Source: Bacillota bacterium (GTDB taxonomy: Bacteria > Bacillota > Clostridia > Lachnospirales > Lachnospiraceae). From it: DNA of 22,910 nucleotides. Where the stretch lies: NCBI GenBank assembly GCA_023415055.1, contig JAEZLZ010000074.1:1-22910 (forward strand), written 5' to 3'. The position numbers and the translations under genes are program-made. Shown here one piece after another: positions 1 through 8,785 of the stretch. Positions within the stretch are counted from its first letter, which is position 1. Every line of letters begins with the position of its first letter. Under the pieces are notes generated by a model. The model was not told the DNA's origin. It ran no database searches and saw nothing but the letters and a program-made list of their open reading frames with translations.

Positions 1-512
1 TAAGCGAGAGATATGGGATGGCAATTCCTGTAGAGGTATTTTTGTCAACTCCGACTATCAAGGATGTTGTGAAGTACTTAAAGGATATGCAAATGAGTGG
101 AGAAGTTTGTGCTACTCTTGAGACAAATTCATCTATAGAAAGTGGCGTTGAAAAAGAGGAACTCAACAATATTGAAGCTACTATGGATGTAGATAATAAT
201 GTAAAATTGCTAGGTGAAGTGATATCAATCTTTAAAGAGGCACTGGAGAGCACTGAAGAAATTAGTGAGAATGATGATATATTTGACTTGGGAGCTACAT
301 CGCTAACGCTAATGACTATTACACAAATAATGAGCGATAGATATGGAGTAACAATTCCTGTAGAGGTATTTTTGTCAACTCCGACTATCAAGGATGTGGT
401 TAAATACTTAAAGGATACGCAAATGAGTGAAGTTGTTTGTTCAACTTCTGAGTCAAATTCATCTATAGGAAGTGACGTTGAAAAAGAGAGCCTCAATAAT
501 CTTGAAGTTGCT
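1..512 (+). repeat. 330-bp in-frame tandem duplication of a carrier domain
   Basis: Bases 1-182 and 331-512 align without gaps at an offset of exactly 330 bp (110 codons) and are nearly identical. For example, 22-50 matches 352-380 almost perfectly. The copy covers the C-terminal half of a peptidyl carrier domain plus the acidic linker. The N-terminal half of the first copy is off the window. This is seen directly and indicates a recent duplication giving tandem carrier domains in front of the oxidase pair. Confidence 0.93.
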
Positions 513-3500
513 ATCTCTTTTGGACAGCCAAACTTTAGGAAGGACGTATTTATTAAGTCCTCAAGCACAATTAATTTTGAAAATAAGCAGATTTCCTTTG
601 AAAACTTTTCAAACTTCCTCGGACTATTGAAGATGGAGAAGGTTAAGGGTGAATCAAAGTATTTATATCCTTCAGCGGGAGGAAGAAACTGTGTACAAAC
701 CTATGTCTACATTAAAAAAGATGCTGTAGAAGGACTTGTTGAAGGAATATATTATTACAATACATTGCTTCATAGATTATTCCCTATCTCGCAAGATATT
801 GAGATTGGTAATTCTGCAAACCATGTATTTAACCAGCCAATCTTTGAACACTGTAGCTTCATGGTTTTCTTTATTGCACAGTTAAATGCAGTAAAGCCTG
901 TTTATGTTGATTATAGTGCATGTTTGTCAAGAATTGATACAGGTTACATGGCTCAGCTTTTATTAAGCAGGCAGTCGCAGTTCAATATCGGTCTATATCC
1001 TACAATAGGTCTTGATTTTAAGCAGATTGAGCAATATTTTAAATTAGACTCTGGACATATGTTTGTTTTCTCTCTAATGGGAGGGTATGTTGATTATCGC
1101 AGTGATCAAACCTGTTTTGATGGATCAGAATTAATAGACAATATTTATAAAAATAGTCTATACAAGCATTACACAGGAAAGACAGAATTTGATACTATAG
1201 ATAGTTTGTTAAAAATTCAAAGAGAGAGAAAGTTTAATATTCTAAGCCGTAAGGAGCTTGTTTTGTTGACAAAGCAACAGATGCACATCAGAAAATTTCA
1301 GGAAACTGATGAAAGCATTGAATTGGCATTATGTAATGTAGAACACAGCAATTATATATTACGTTCTAGTCAGAGACACTATATTGATAAAATGGTTCCT
1401 TTTGAAGATTTCTCAAAGTTGTTATCTTTATTAAGGAAAGAACAAGTAAATAGTGGGTACAAAGGGCTATATACATCCCCTGCGGTTGTACCTGGATTGG
1501 ATATATTTCTTTATATAAAGGAATGTGGTGTAGAGTCCATTGAAGAAGGAATATATAAGTATGATGCTCAGCAAAATCAATTAATAAAGATAAATGATAC
1601 ACTTTCTCAGCCAATAAGCAAATGTCATACTCCGTTTAACATAGCTATATGCAAGGAAGCGAAATTTTTCATCTTCCTTGTATTAAATAATGGGGAAAAC
1701 AAGAACCTTCTTGGTGACGAATATGTAAACTATGCAGAAATTGAAGCAGGCACCATTGGACAGGTCTTACTAGATAGGCAGTCGGAGTTCAATATGGGTT
1801 TGGTACCAATTGGTGGAATGAATTTTGAAAGCATTTATAAGGACTTCAATATTAAATTAGAGAATGTGTACATTCATAGCTTTATGTGCGGAGCCGTAGA
1901 ATATGAACAAAAAAGAGATTCGTCATTTGCTATAGAGCAAAATGAAAATACCGAGATAAACAACGAAATAAAAGAAGCGGAAAAAAATGCTGAAGAACAA
2001 TATGTGGAAAAAGATAAGATGTATTACCCGTTATCCTACGGTCAAAAATCAATTTACTTCGAGTACAAGACTGACCCAATGAGTAGTGCGTATAATACTG
2101 CTTACCACGTGAGAATTAAATTTAATTTGAACATTGAGGTATTCAGTCGTGCCATTGATTTAATAATAATCAAACACCCGTTAATGCGAGCTACCTTTAC
2201 AATAGAAGACGGGAATCCATATCAGATTATACATGAAATATATAAACCAAGAATAAAGATTGTGGATGCCTCAAACTGGAGCGAGGACAAGCTCATTGAA
2301 GAGAATAAAAAAGAGTACAATATTGCATTTGATTTAGAGAATATGCCAGCGTTTAGAATTACTTTATTTAAAATAAAACAAGATGATATTGTGATAATGT
2401 TTAATATTCATCATATTATTACAGATTTTATGTCTACAGGAATAATTGTAAAGGATCTATGGAATTTTTATGAAATACTTTTGAAAGATCCACAAAATAT
2501 TCCAGAGATAACACCTAACTTTAAATATTTTGACTATGTTTCATGGCAGAATGAGATGCTTAACAGCGAAGATATGTGGAACTACTGGAAAAATAATCTT
2601 GGCGGAGAACTGCCTGTATTGAATTTGCCCAAGGATAGACCACGCTTGCCCATGCAGACAAAAAAAGGTGCAACAAAAAAAATTATTGTGGATAGAGAAC
2701 TTACAAGTGAATTCAGAAAGTTTGCAAAAAAAGAAAGAAAATCATTATATACAATAATGCTTACTGCATTTATGGTATTATTGTACAGGTATTCAAGGCA
2801 GGAAGATATACTGGTGGGAACTACTGCAAATGCTAGGGTGGGAAATAAGTATAATGATACATTCGGATATTTTATAAATCCAATTGTAATAAGAGGAGAT
2901 TTATCAGGATATCCAACGTTTAGAGACTTACTGAATAAGATAAATACAACTGTATACTCAGCATTAGAACACCAAAACTACCCATTTATGGCGATTTGTG
3001 AAAAATTACATCCGGTAAGGGATGCAGGGATATCTCCTATATTCCAAGTGACTTTTCAGTTTATAAGTCAACATATGATGTCCAAGCAAAATAGCATAAA
3101 CTCTGGCATAGAGTTTTTTGAAATACCTCAGCAGGAAGGGCAATTTGATATAGATTTTGAGATGATGGAGGAAGAAGATTATATTGATACCCATATAATT
3201 TATAATAAAGAGTTATTCAATGACAGCACAATTGAAAGGCTTAAAATCCACTTTGTAATGTTGTTAAGAGATATAATCTCCGATCCAGATAAGAAAATAA
3301 TATCATATGACTTTATTGACTCTGAGGAAAGAGAACTTGTTATTAAAAAATGGAATAACACAGAAGTATCATTTAATGAGGATAAGCATATTCATAATCT
3401 GTTTGAAGAACATGCACTAAGGAAACCTGATGAAATTGCTGTTGTGGGAAGAGATGAGCATGGTAAAAGGAGAACAATTACTTATAACGAACTGAACACT

Positions 3501-6410
3501 AAAGCAAACCAGTTGGCAAACCATCTGCGTGAGGTGGTGGGAGAAAATCACTGTATTATTGGCATTTGTCTTACAAAGTCAATTGAACTTGTTACCTCAG
3601 TTATGGCAGTATTCAAAGCCGGATTTGCATATGTACCTATAGACCCAGAGTATCCAATTAACAGAAAGGAATTTATTTTATCAGATTCAAATGCAGGAGC
3701 AGTTTTAACAGAAACAAGGTTTGCGTCAGACTTTAAAGGAAATAATATAGGTATAGTAGAGATTGACAAAACATTTTCTATACTAAATAAATATGACAAT
3801 AAAAACCTTAATGTTCAAATACCTCAGTACAGCCTTGCGTATGTAATTTATACTTCAGGTTCTACAGGAACCCCAAAAGGAGTAAAAATCATACATGAAG
3901 GTGTTACAAATATATTCTATGGGTATCAAGAAAGTTATTTGCTTGAGAATATATGTAAAACTCATCTACAGATGGCAAACTTCACTTTTGATGTTTTTGT
4001 AGGTGACTTTATAAGATCACTTTGCTCAGGTGGCAAACTGATTCTTTGCCCTCGTGAATATTTATTGAATCCAGAGCAGCTTTACAATATAATTCAAACA
4101 GAGAAGGTTGAATTTGCGGAGTTCGTTCCTGCTGTTATAAGACATCTAGTTCAGTATATGAAAAGAGCAAACAAAATAATTGATAGCATGAAAGCACTTG
4201 TAATAAGTTCTGATAGCTGGAATATGAAAGAATACTTTGAGTTTAAAGAATACTTTATTGAAGGTACAAGATTTATTAATGCCTATGGTGTTACAGAGGT
4301 GACAATTGATAGTACATTTATTGATTGTGATAAAATTCAGGAGGATAGTCAAGGGTTTGTACCTATTGGGAGACCATTTCCAAATACAGAGCTTTATATA
4401 CTTGACAAGGAACTTAATCCAACTCCTATTGGTATAGCAGGTGAACTTTGTATAGGTGGCAAGGGGGTTGCAGCAGGATATCTGAACAGATCTGAATTGA
4501 CAGCAGAGAAATTTGTAAGGAATCCGTTTAAGAAAGACCTTGATCCTTCGAAGCCTGAAGCATTTATGTATAGAACCGGAGATTTAGCATATTACCTTCC
4601 GAATGGAGTCGTTGGATTCCTGGGACGTATAGACAATCAGGTTAAAATCAGGGGATTAAGAATAGAAGTCGGAGAAATAGAGTCTGTTTTATCACAACAT
4701 CCTATGGTTAAAGAAGCCGTTGTTCTAGCAAAAAAGGATCAATCAGGAGAAAACATACTTATAGGATATTATACGGAAAATATTAATAACACCATAGGAC
4801 TTGAGGAACTACACGCTTTTATGAGAAATAAACTTCCTGAATATATGGTTCCGTCTGTATTTATAAAAGTTGAAGAATTTCTTCTCAATTCAAATGGTAA
4901 GGTAGACAGGAATGCACTTCTAGGACTTGATGCATCAATAAAGGGAAGCGTAAGAGATTATACTGAAGCACGTAATTATACAGAAAGAAAGCTTGTAGAG
5001 ATATGGAAGAATGTTCTACAGATTGAAAAGGTCGGTATTAACAATGATTTTTTCAGTGTAGGAGGGCATTCCTTTATCGCAATTAAATTAATAGATAAAA
5101 TAGAGAAAGAACTTAATTTTAGGATACCACTTACAGAGTTACTGGTTAATCCAACTATTCAACATCTGGCTAAAATAATTGATGGAAAGAGTGCTGTAGC
5201 TGATGACAGTCAGAGTCAGCATGCCATGAATATTGACTTTGAAGAAGAGGCAAGAATAGAGGGGAAACTTGGTTCGGATTGGTTTAATCCAAAAAGAATT
5301 CTCTTAACAGGGGCAACAGGAAGTATTGGAACAAATCTCCTTATTGATATTTTAAAAACATATAAATCAGCTGATATCTATTGTCTCGTACGGGCAGAAG
5401 ACGATGCTGCTGCACTGAGAAAGATTGAAAATTCAATAAAGAGACAACTGCTCTGTGAGAATTACATAATGACAAGGATTGTACCTGTAATCGGGGATTT
5501 AGAGAAGCCGTTGCTGGGTCTTACAGAACAGAAATTTGAAGAACTATCAACTAGTATTGACATAATATTTCACAATGGGGCATTTGTTAATTTTGTATAT
5601 CCATATTCAGTATTAAAGAAGGCAAATGTTTTGGGAACGATAGAAATCTTAAAATTGGCTGCAAGATCAAAAATTAAACCACTACATTATATATCTACGA
5701 TTTCTGTATATGATAATATTCATCTGCCGGAAGATAAATCAGGTCAAGTCATAGCAATTAATGACGATACAGAGCTTATTCAAAACGAAGGCCTAAAAAA
5801 TAATATTGGGTATACTCAGAGTAAATGGGTTGCAGAAAAAATTGTTCAGAATGCTAGAGAACAGGGGGTTCCTATTACTATTTACCGACCTGATACGGTG
5901 TCTGGTAACAGTGTAACTGGTGTATGGAATACAGGTGATTTTGCATGTAAAACAATAAGAAGTATGGCATTATCAGGGATAATTCCAAATAAAGATGTTT
6001 TTTATAATTGGATGCCAGTAGATTATGTAAGCAGTACAATTGTTTATCTATCTACTAAAGCCAACTCTATGAATAAGAATTTCAATATGGTATCCCCTTA
6101 TACTTTTTCTATAAGTGAATTGGCAAGCTGGATAACATCACTTGGTTATCCAATAAAAAAAGTACCAATTAATAAGTGGAAAAAGCAACTAAAAGAGAAG
6201 ATGAAATCTAAAAGTGAGCTTTCTGAAATACCTGCAGAAGTATTTGAAGCAGCTGAGAAATATGATCCTCATAAAGTGTTAAAATACATGTCGGACAATG
6301 TTAGACAAGGCTTGCAGGGCTCAGGAATAGAATGCCCTAAAATTAATAAAGAAATTATCAAAAAATACTTTGACTATTTTAATGAATGTGGTTTTATTGA
6401 AAAGCCTTAA
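3..6410 (+). CDS. Nonribosomal peptide synthetase, 5' partial (PCP-PCP-Ox-Ox-C-A-PCP-R)
   Basis: Terminal NRPS module of a peptide assembly line, open at the left edge. Residues are counted from the Met codon at 18, which is internal because the frame is open upstream. Carrier 1 is partial (to about 35). Carrier 2 spans 62-131 with phosphopantetheine Ser95 in DLGATSL. Two SagB-type FMN oxidase domains follow (about 165-362 and 440-632). The condensation domain (about 669-1100) has HHIITDF at 798-804, keeping the catalytic His but with Phe for the usual Gly of HHxxxDG. The adenylation domain (about 1125-1635) shows YTSGSTGTPKG at 1278 and the A10 Lys at 1628. Its pocket reads D1325 V1326 G1329 E1368 V S A1422 I1430 D1431 K, close to the ornithine code. 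Carrier 3 has Ser1685 in GGHSF. The reductase (about 1755-2130) has GATGSIG at 1765 and a T1894/Y1932/K1936 triad, implying NAD(P)H-dependent release as an aldehyde or alcohol. The product is unknown. Confidence 0.95.
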   Translation, partial: SERYGMAIPVEVFLSTPTIKDVVKYLKDMQMSGEVCATLETNSSIESGVEKEELNNIEATMDVDNNVKLLGEVISIFKEALESTEEISENDDIFDLGATSLTLMTITQIMSDRYGVTIPVEVFLSTPTIKDVVKYLKDTQMSEVVCSTSESNSSIGSDVEKESLNNLEVAISFGQPNFRKDVFIKSSSTINFENKQISFENFSNFLGLLKMEKVKGESKYLYPSAGGRNCVQTYVYIKKDAVEGLVEGIYYYNTLLHRLFPISQDIEIGNSANHVFNQPIFEHCSFMVFFIAQLNAVKPVYVDYSACLSRIDTGYMAQLLLSRQSQFNIGLYPTIGLDFKQIEQYFKLDSGHMFVFSLMGGYVDYRSDQTCFDGSELIDNIYKNSLYKHYTGKTEFDTIDSLLKIQRERKFNILSRKELVLLTKQQMHIRKFQETDESIELALCNVEHSNYILRSSQRHYIDKMVPFEDFSKLLSLLRKEQVNSGYKGLYTSPAVVPGLDIFLYIKECGVESIEEGIYKYDAQQNQLIKINDTLSQPISKCHTPFNIAICKEAKFFIFLVLNNGENKNLLGDEYVNYAEIEAGTIGQVLLDRQSEFNMGLVPIGGMNFESIYKDFNIKLENVYIHSFMCGAVEYEQKRDSSFAIEQNENTEINNEIKEAEKNAEEQYVEKDKMYYPLSYGQKSIYFEYKTDPMSSAYNTAYHVRIKFNLNIEVFSRAIDLIIIKHPLMRATFTIEDGNPYQIIHEIYKPRIKIVDASNWSEDKLIEENKKEYNIAFDLENMPAFRITLFKIKQDDIVIMFNIHHIITDFMSTGIIVKDLWNFYEILLKDPQNIPEITPNFKYFDYVSWQNEMLNSEDMWNYWKNNLGGELPVLNLPKDRPRLPMQTKKGATKKIIVDRELTSEFRKFAKKERKSLYTIMLTAFMVLLYRYSRQEDILVGTTANARVGNKYNDTFGYFINPIVIRGDLSGYPTFRDLLNKINTTVYSALEHQNYPFMAICEKLHPVRDAGISPIFQVTFQFISQHMMSKQNSINSGIEFFEIPQQEGQFDIDFEMMEEEDYIDTHIIYNKELFNDSTIERLKIHFVMLLRDIISDPDKKIISYDFIDSEERELVIKKWNNTEVSFNEDKHIHNLFEEHALRKPDEIAVVGRDEHGKRRTITYNELNTKANQLANHLREVVGENHCIIGICLTKSIELVTSVMAVFKAGFAYVPIDPEYPINRKEFILSDSNAGAVLTETRFASDFKGNNIGIVEIDKTFSILNKYDNKNLNVQIPQYSLAYVIYTSGSTGTPKGVKIIHEGVTNIFYGYQESYLLENICKTHLQMANFTFDVFVGDFIRSLCSGGKLILCPREYLLNPEQLYNIIQTEKVEFAEFVPAVIRHLVQYMKRANKIIDSMKALVISSDSWNMKEYFEFKEYFIEGTRFINAYGVTEVTIDSTFIDCDKIQEDSQGFVPIGRPFPNTELYILDKELNPTPIGIAGELCIGGKGVAAGYLNRSELTAEKFVRNPFKKDLDPSKPEAFMYRTGDLAYYLPNGVVGFLGRIDNQVKIRGLRIEVGEIESVLSQHPMVKEAVVLAKKDQSGENILIGYYTENINNTIGLEELHAFMRNKLPEYMVPSVFIKVEEFLLNSNGKVDRNALLGLDASIKGSVRDYTEARNYTERKLVEIWKNVLQIEKVGINNDFFSVGGHSFIAIKLIDKIEKELNFRIPLTELLVNPTIQHLAKIIDGKSAVADDSQSQHAMNIDFEEEARIEGKLGSDWFNPKRILLTGATGSIGTNLLIDILKTYKSADIYCLVRAEDDAAALRKIENSIKRQLLCENYIMTRIVPVIGDLEKPLLGLTEQKFEELSTSIDIIFHNGAFVNFVYPYSVLKKANVLGTIEILKLAARSKIKPLHYISTISVYDNIHLPEDKSGQVIAINDDTELIQNEGLKNNIGYTQSKWVAEKIVQNAREQGVPITIYRPDTVSGNSVTGVWNTGDFACKTIRSMALSGIIPNKDVFYNWMPVDYVSSTIVYLSTKANSMNKNFNMVSPYTFSISELASWITSLGYPIKKVPINKWKKQLKEKMKSKSELSEIPAEVFEAAEKYDPHKVLKYMSDNVRQGLQGSGIECPKINKEIIKKYFDYFNECGFIEKP

Positions 6411-6470
6411 AAAAAGGCTGTTGAGTATGTATATATTTGATTTTTATAGTATTGAAAGGATTGATTTTTT

Positions 6471-7523
6471 ATGTTAAAAAAATGTTCACATTGCTTAATT
6501 CAGGAAGACAGAACTAATTTCATTATTGTTGGTTCAGATGGAATCTGTAATTTATGTAAAAGTAAGGAAAAAACTAAGGTTATGTCGTTTGAAGAAAGGA
6601 AAAAAATATTTGAGGAGATGATATATAAAGTAAAAGGGAAATATAACTATGATGGTCTGATTATGCTGAGTGGAGGCAAAGATAGTACTTATCTTGCTTT
6701 GCGATTAAAACGCGATTATAATCTAAACCTACTTGCTCTTACTATAGACAACGGTTTTGAGTACGAAGATACATTTATGACTTCAAAAAGTGTCTCAACT
6801 CAGTTAGGTATCCCATTGGTTACATTTAAACCGAGTTTTAAAGATGTAATCTCATATTATAAATTTCTTTTTACTGATAAAAAGTTATATAAGGATGATT
6901 GTAGCCAGATATGTTATTTATGTGGAGTTTATTTGAAAAAAGTGGCTTCGGACTTTGCAAAAGCTTTTAATATTCCTTTTGTTTTTACTGGATATGACCC
7001 AGAGCAAATTAATGTATATGGAGAAGCAGAGTCAATAGAAACTGACCCCAAAAGGATTATGTATCAAAGAAACCTGAGTAACAAATTGACAATAATGATG
7101 GATGATATACAGAAATATGTAAAAAGTATAGGCAGAGAGGATTTATTACCATTCTTTCAGATGCCAGATGCAAGTTTTATAAATTACTATCAATATTTTG
7201 AGTATAAACCAGTGGAATTTATGGAAGTTGTAAAAAAAGAACTGGGTTGGAGACCATGTAAGAAGTTTGAACATAATTATATTACTTCGGGGTGTAAATT
7301 AGGGATAGTGTTATTATATTTGGCCAAATTAAATGGTAAGCAGACCTATATTGAAAAGGGCTACTCATCTTTAATAAGAGATGGAGTAATAGATAGATCA
7401 TTTATTGAAGAGAAATATGCTGATTCTGATAATCTTGAAGAAATAAAGACTATACTGAATAATTTGGAAATTGAACCTGAGGTAAGAGAGTATCTGTTGC
7501 AAACAATGATTGAGAAGAAGTGA
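6471..7523 (+). CDS. PP-loop ATP pyrophosphatase (AANH superfamily), candidate thioamide or sulfur/nitrogen-transfer enzyme
   Basis: A 350-residue N-type ATP pyrophosphatase. The PP-loop SGGKDS is at residues 67-72, where it would adenylate a carbonyl oxygen before attack by a sulfur or nitrogen nucleophile. The N-terminus has two Cys pairs (C5/C8 and C26/C29) arranged like a zinc ribbon, and a further CxxxCxxC lies at C144/C148/C151. The ATG has a GAAAGG ribosome-binding site about 8 bases upstream. The gene sits 60 bp after the NRPS on the same strand, so co-transcription is likely. Family knowledge: the fold includes N-acetyl sugar amidotransferases (WbpG/PseA type), LarE-like and tRNA-thiolating enzymes, and an AANH protein (CtaC) implicated in thioamide formation on the thiotemplated closthioamide chain. 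Given the neighbouring NRPS I infer a tailoring role such as thioamidation or amidation. An amidotransferase for a sugar is the main alternative. Confidence 0.85.
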   Translation: MLKKCSHCLIQEDRTNFIIVGSDGICNLCKSKEKTKVMSFEERKKIFEEMIYKVKGKYNYDGLIMLSGGKDSTYLALRLKRDYNLNLLALTIDNGFEYEDTFMTSKSVSTQLGIPLVTFKPSFKDVISYYKFLFTDKKLYKDDCSQICYLCGVYLKKVASDFAKAFNIPFVFTGYDPEQINVYGEAESIETDPKRIMYQRNLSNKLTIMMDDIQKYVKSIGREDLLPFFQMPDASFINYYQYFEYKPVEFMEVVKKELGWRPCKKFEHNYITSGCKLGIVLLYLAKLNGKQTYIEKGYSSLIRDGVIDRSFIEEKYADSDNLEEIKTILNNLEIEPEVREYLLQTMIEKK

Positions 7524-7617
7524 ATTTTGAAGTAGGCGAAAGGACTTTAATATTTAATATTTTATGCAACACCTAAAGATGGCAAATCAATATAACTTCA
7601 TCTATTATGTTTAAATA

Positions 7618-7674
7618 AGGGCGGAAAAGCCGGGAGTAACAGAAGTGTTATTTCTTGCTTTTTATGCCCTTTTT
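7618..7674 (+). terminator. Long imperfect hairpin with short T tract after the NRPS/PP-loop genes
   Basis: Paired segments in order: AGGGC (7618-7622) with GCCCT (7666-7670), AAAAGC (7625-7630) with GCTTTT (7657-7662), and AGTAACA (7635-7641) with TGTTATT (7646-7652), closed by the tetraloop GAAG. Small internal loops separate the helices. Four T residues follow directly. It lies about 95 bp after the PP-loop stop and may end that operon. A structured leader for the broken frame just downstream is an alternative. Confidence 0.5.
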
Positions 7675-7685
7675 CAGGAGGAAGT

Positions 7686-7772
7686 ATGAAAAAGCCAACA
7701 CGCACTTCGCAAATCAAGTGCCGTTCTTCTCCATTTCTGAGTAAGCGTCAAAAAGGTTCTTTCCCACTTTAG
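7686..7772 (+). pseudogene. Short reading frame cut by the ISL3-family element
   Basis: A 28-codon frame starts at an ATG placed 5 bases after a strong GGAGGAAG ribosome-binding site. Its last codons lie inside the putative ISL3 terminal repeat beginning near 7755. So the original gene probably continued and was interrupted by the insertion. The peptide is basic (MKKPTRTSQIK...) and I do not recognise it. It could equally be a short leader peptide. Evidence is limited to the ribosome-binding site and position. Confidence 0.3.
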
Positions 7773-7801
7773 TTGAATTCTCCTTTTTAATATTGTATAA
7801 T
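7773..7801 (+). promoter_or_regulatory. Promoter of the ISL3 transposase
   Basis: TTGAAT (7773-7778), a 17-base spacer and TATAAT (7796-7801). The -10 box overlaps the in-frame TTG at 7793, so that TTG cannot be the start of a message from this promoter. This supports the GTG at 7835 instead. Confidence 0.55.
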
Positions 7802-7834
7802 ATTGTTAATACTCGATTTAGAAAGGCAACTGCT

Positions 7835-8784
7835 GTGGATGAATTTATAAAATTACTTGATCCTTCACTCAACTATGTAGAGCATATATTAAAGAATAAT
7901 AAATGTATAATTACAGTTGAATCCAACCGTAAGGAAGCAATATGCCCATATTGTGGAATGTTATCGTCAAAAAAACATTCCATATATAAGAAAGAGTTTC
8001 AAGACCTCCCTATTCAGGATAATCAGTTTATAATTTTGATAAGGAATAGAAAAATGTTTTGTTCAAATCCGGAATGCAGTCATAAAACTTTTTCAGAGCG
8101 GTTTGATTTTATTGAATATAAAGCAAGAAAGACAAAACGTCTTATAGAAAAAATATTAAACTTGTCATCTAGGCTAAGTTCAGTTGCTGCATCTACAATG
8201 CTAAAAAATGATGCAGCAGTAGTCAGTAAAAGTACGATTTGCAGATTGATTAAAAAAAACACCTCGGGTAATAGATAAAAATAAAGTTTATAAGGTATGT
8301 ATTGATGATTTTGCATTTAAAAAACGTTATTCCTATGGAACAATTATGGTTGATATTGAATCACACCGAATTATAGATTTATTGGATTCTCGGGATAAAG
8401 AGCCAGTAACTCAGTGGTTAAAAACATTTCCAAATCTTAAGGTTGTATCCCGAGATGGCTCTCTTACATACTCGTCAGCGATTTCAGCCTCTCACCTTGA
8501 TGCGACTCAGGTAAGTGATCGGTTTCATCTGTTAAAAAATCTATCAGAAGCACTTGAAAAATATATGTTACGCCTTTTTCCAGCGAGATTGGAAATTCAA
8601 GTTAGAGAAATTTCAAGAACTCCTGAAATGCAAGCACTTTTATATACTAGAAATCGAGCTCAAAGAATTCGATTTGCGAAGAAAAAATATGAGGAAGGAT
8701 TTGCAGTAAGTGAAATAGCACTTTTAATGCATGCCTCAAGTACTACGATTGGTAGATACTTGTTGGTTCAAGAAATGAGGAGAC
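7835..8784 (+). pseudogene. ISL3-family transposase, frameshifted and 3'-truncated
   Basis: The N-terminal part (GTG at 7835, ribosome-binding site AGAAAGG) carries an ISL3 zinc finger: CPYCG near 7945 and CSNPEC near 8062, followed by a helix-turn-helix. The frame ends at the stop at 8276-8278. The catalytic DDE part continues one base out of phase, with the hallmark segments CIDDFAFKKRYSYGTI (from about 8302), VVSRDGSL (from about 8442) and QVSDRFHLLKNL. The break lies in a run of eight A residues (8252-8259), and loss of one A would restore the frame. Similarity stops near 8784, where normal family members have well over 100 further residues. The frame then runs into unrelated sequence to a stop at 8828. 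The element is therefore dead in itself. Slippage on the A run cannot rescue it because the 3' end is lost. Confidence 0.88.
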
Positions 8785-8785
8785 T

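Larger units (their letters stand above)
7755..8784 (+). mobile_element. ISL3-family insertion sequence, left part only
   Basis: The element starts near GGTTCTTTCCCACTTTAG (7755), which resembles ISL3-family terminal inverted repeats (GG..TCTTT start), about 80 bp before the transposase start. The right part of the transposase and the right terminal repeat are missing; the sequence breaks where the minus-strand tyrosine recombinase gene ends. The exact left end is inferred from resemblance, not from a target-site duplication, because the partner end is gone. Confidence 0.6.

Noticed and set aside
6403..6419. AGCCTT/AAGGCT inverted repeat over the NRPS stop codon as a terminator
   Set aside because: Only six base pairs, an all-A loop and no T tract after it; the next gene is close and on the same strand, so a real stop to transcription is unlikely.
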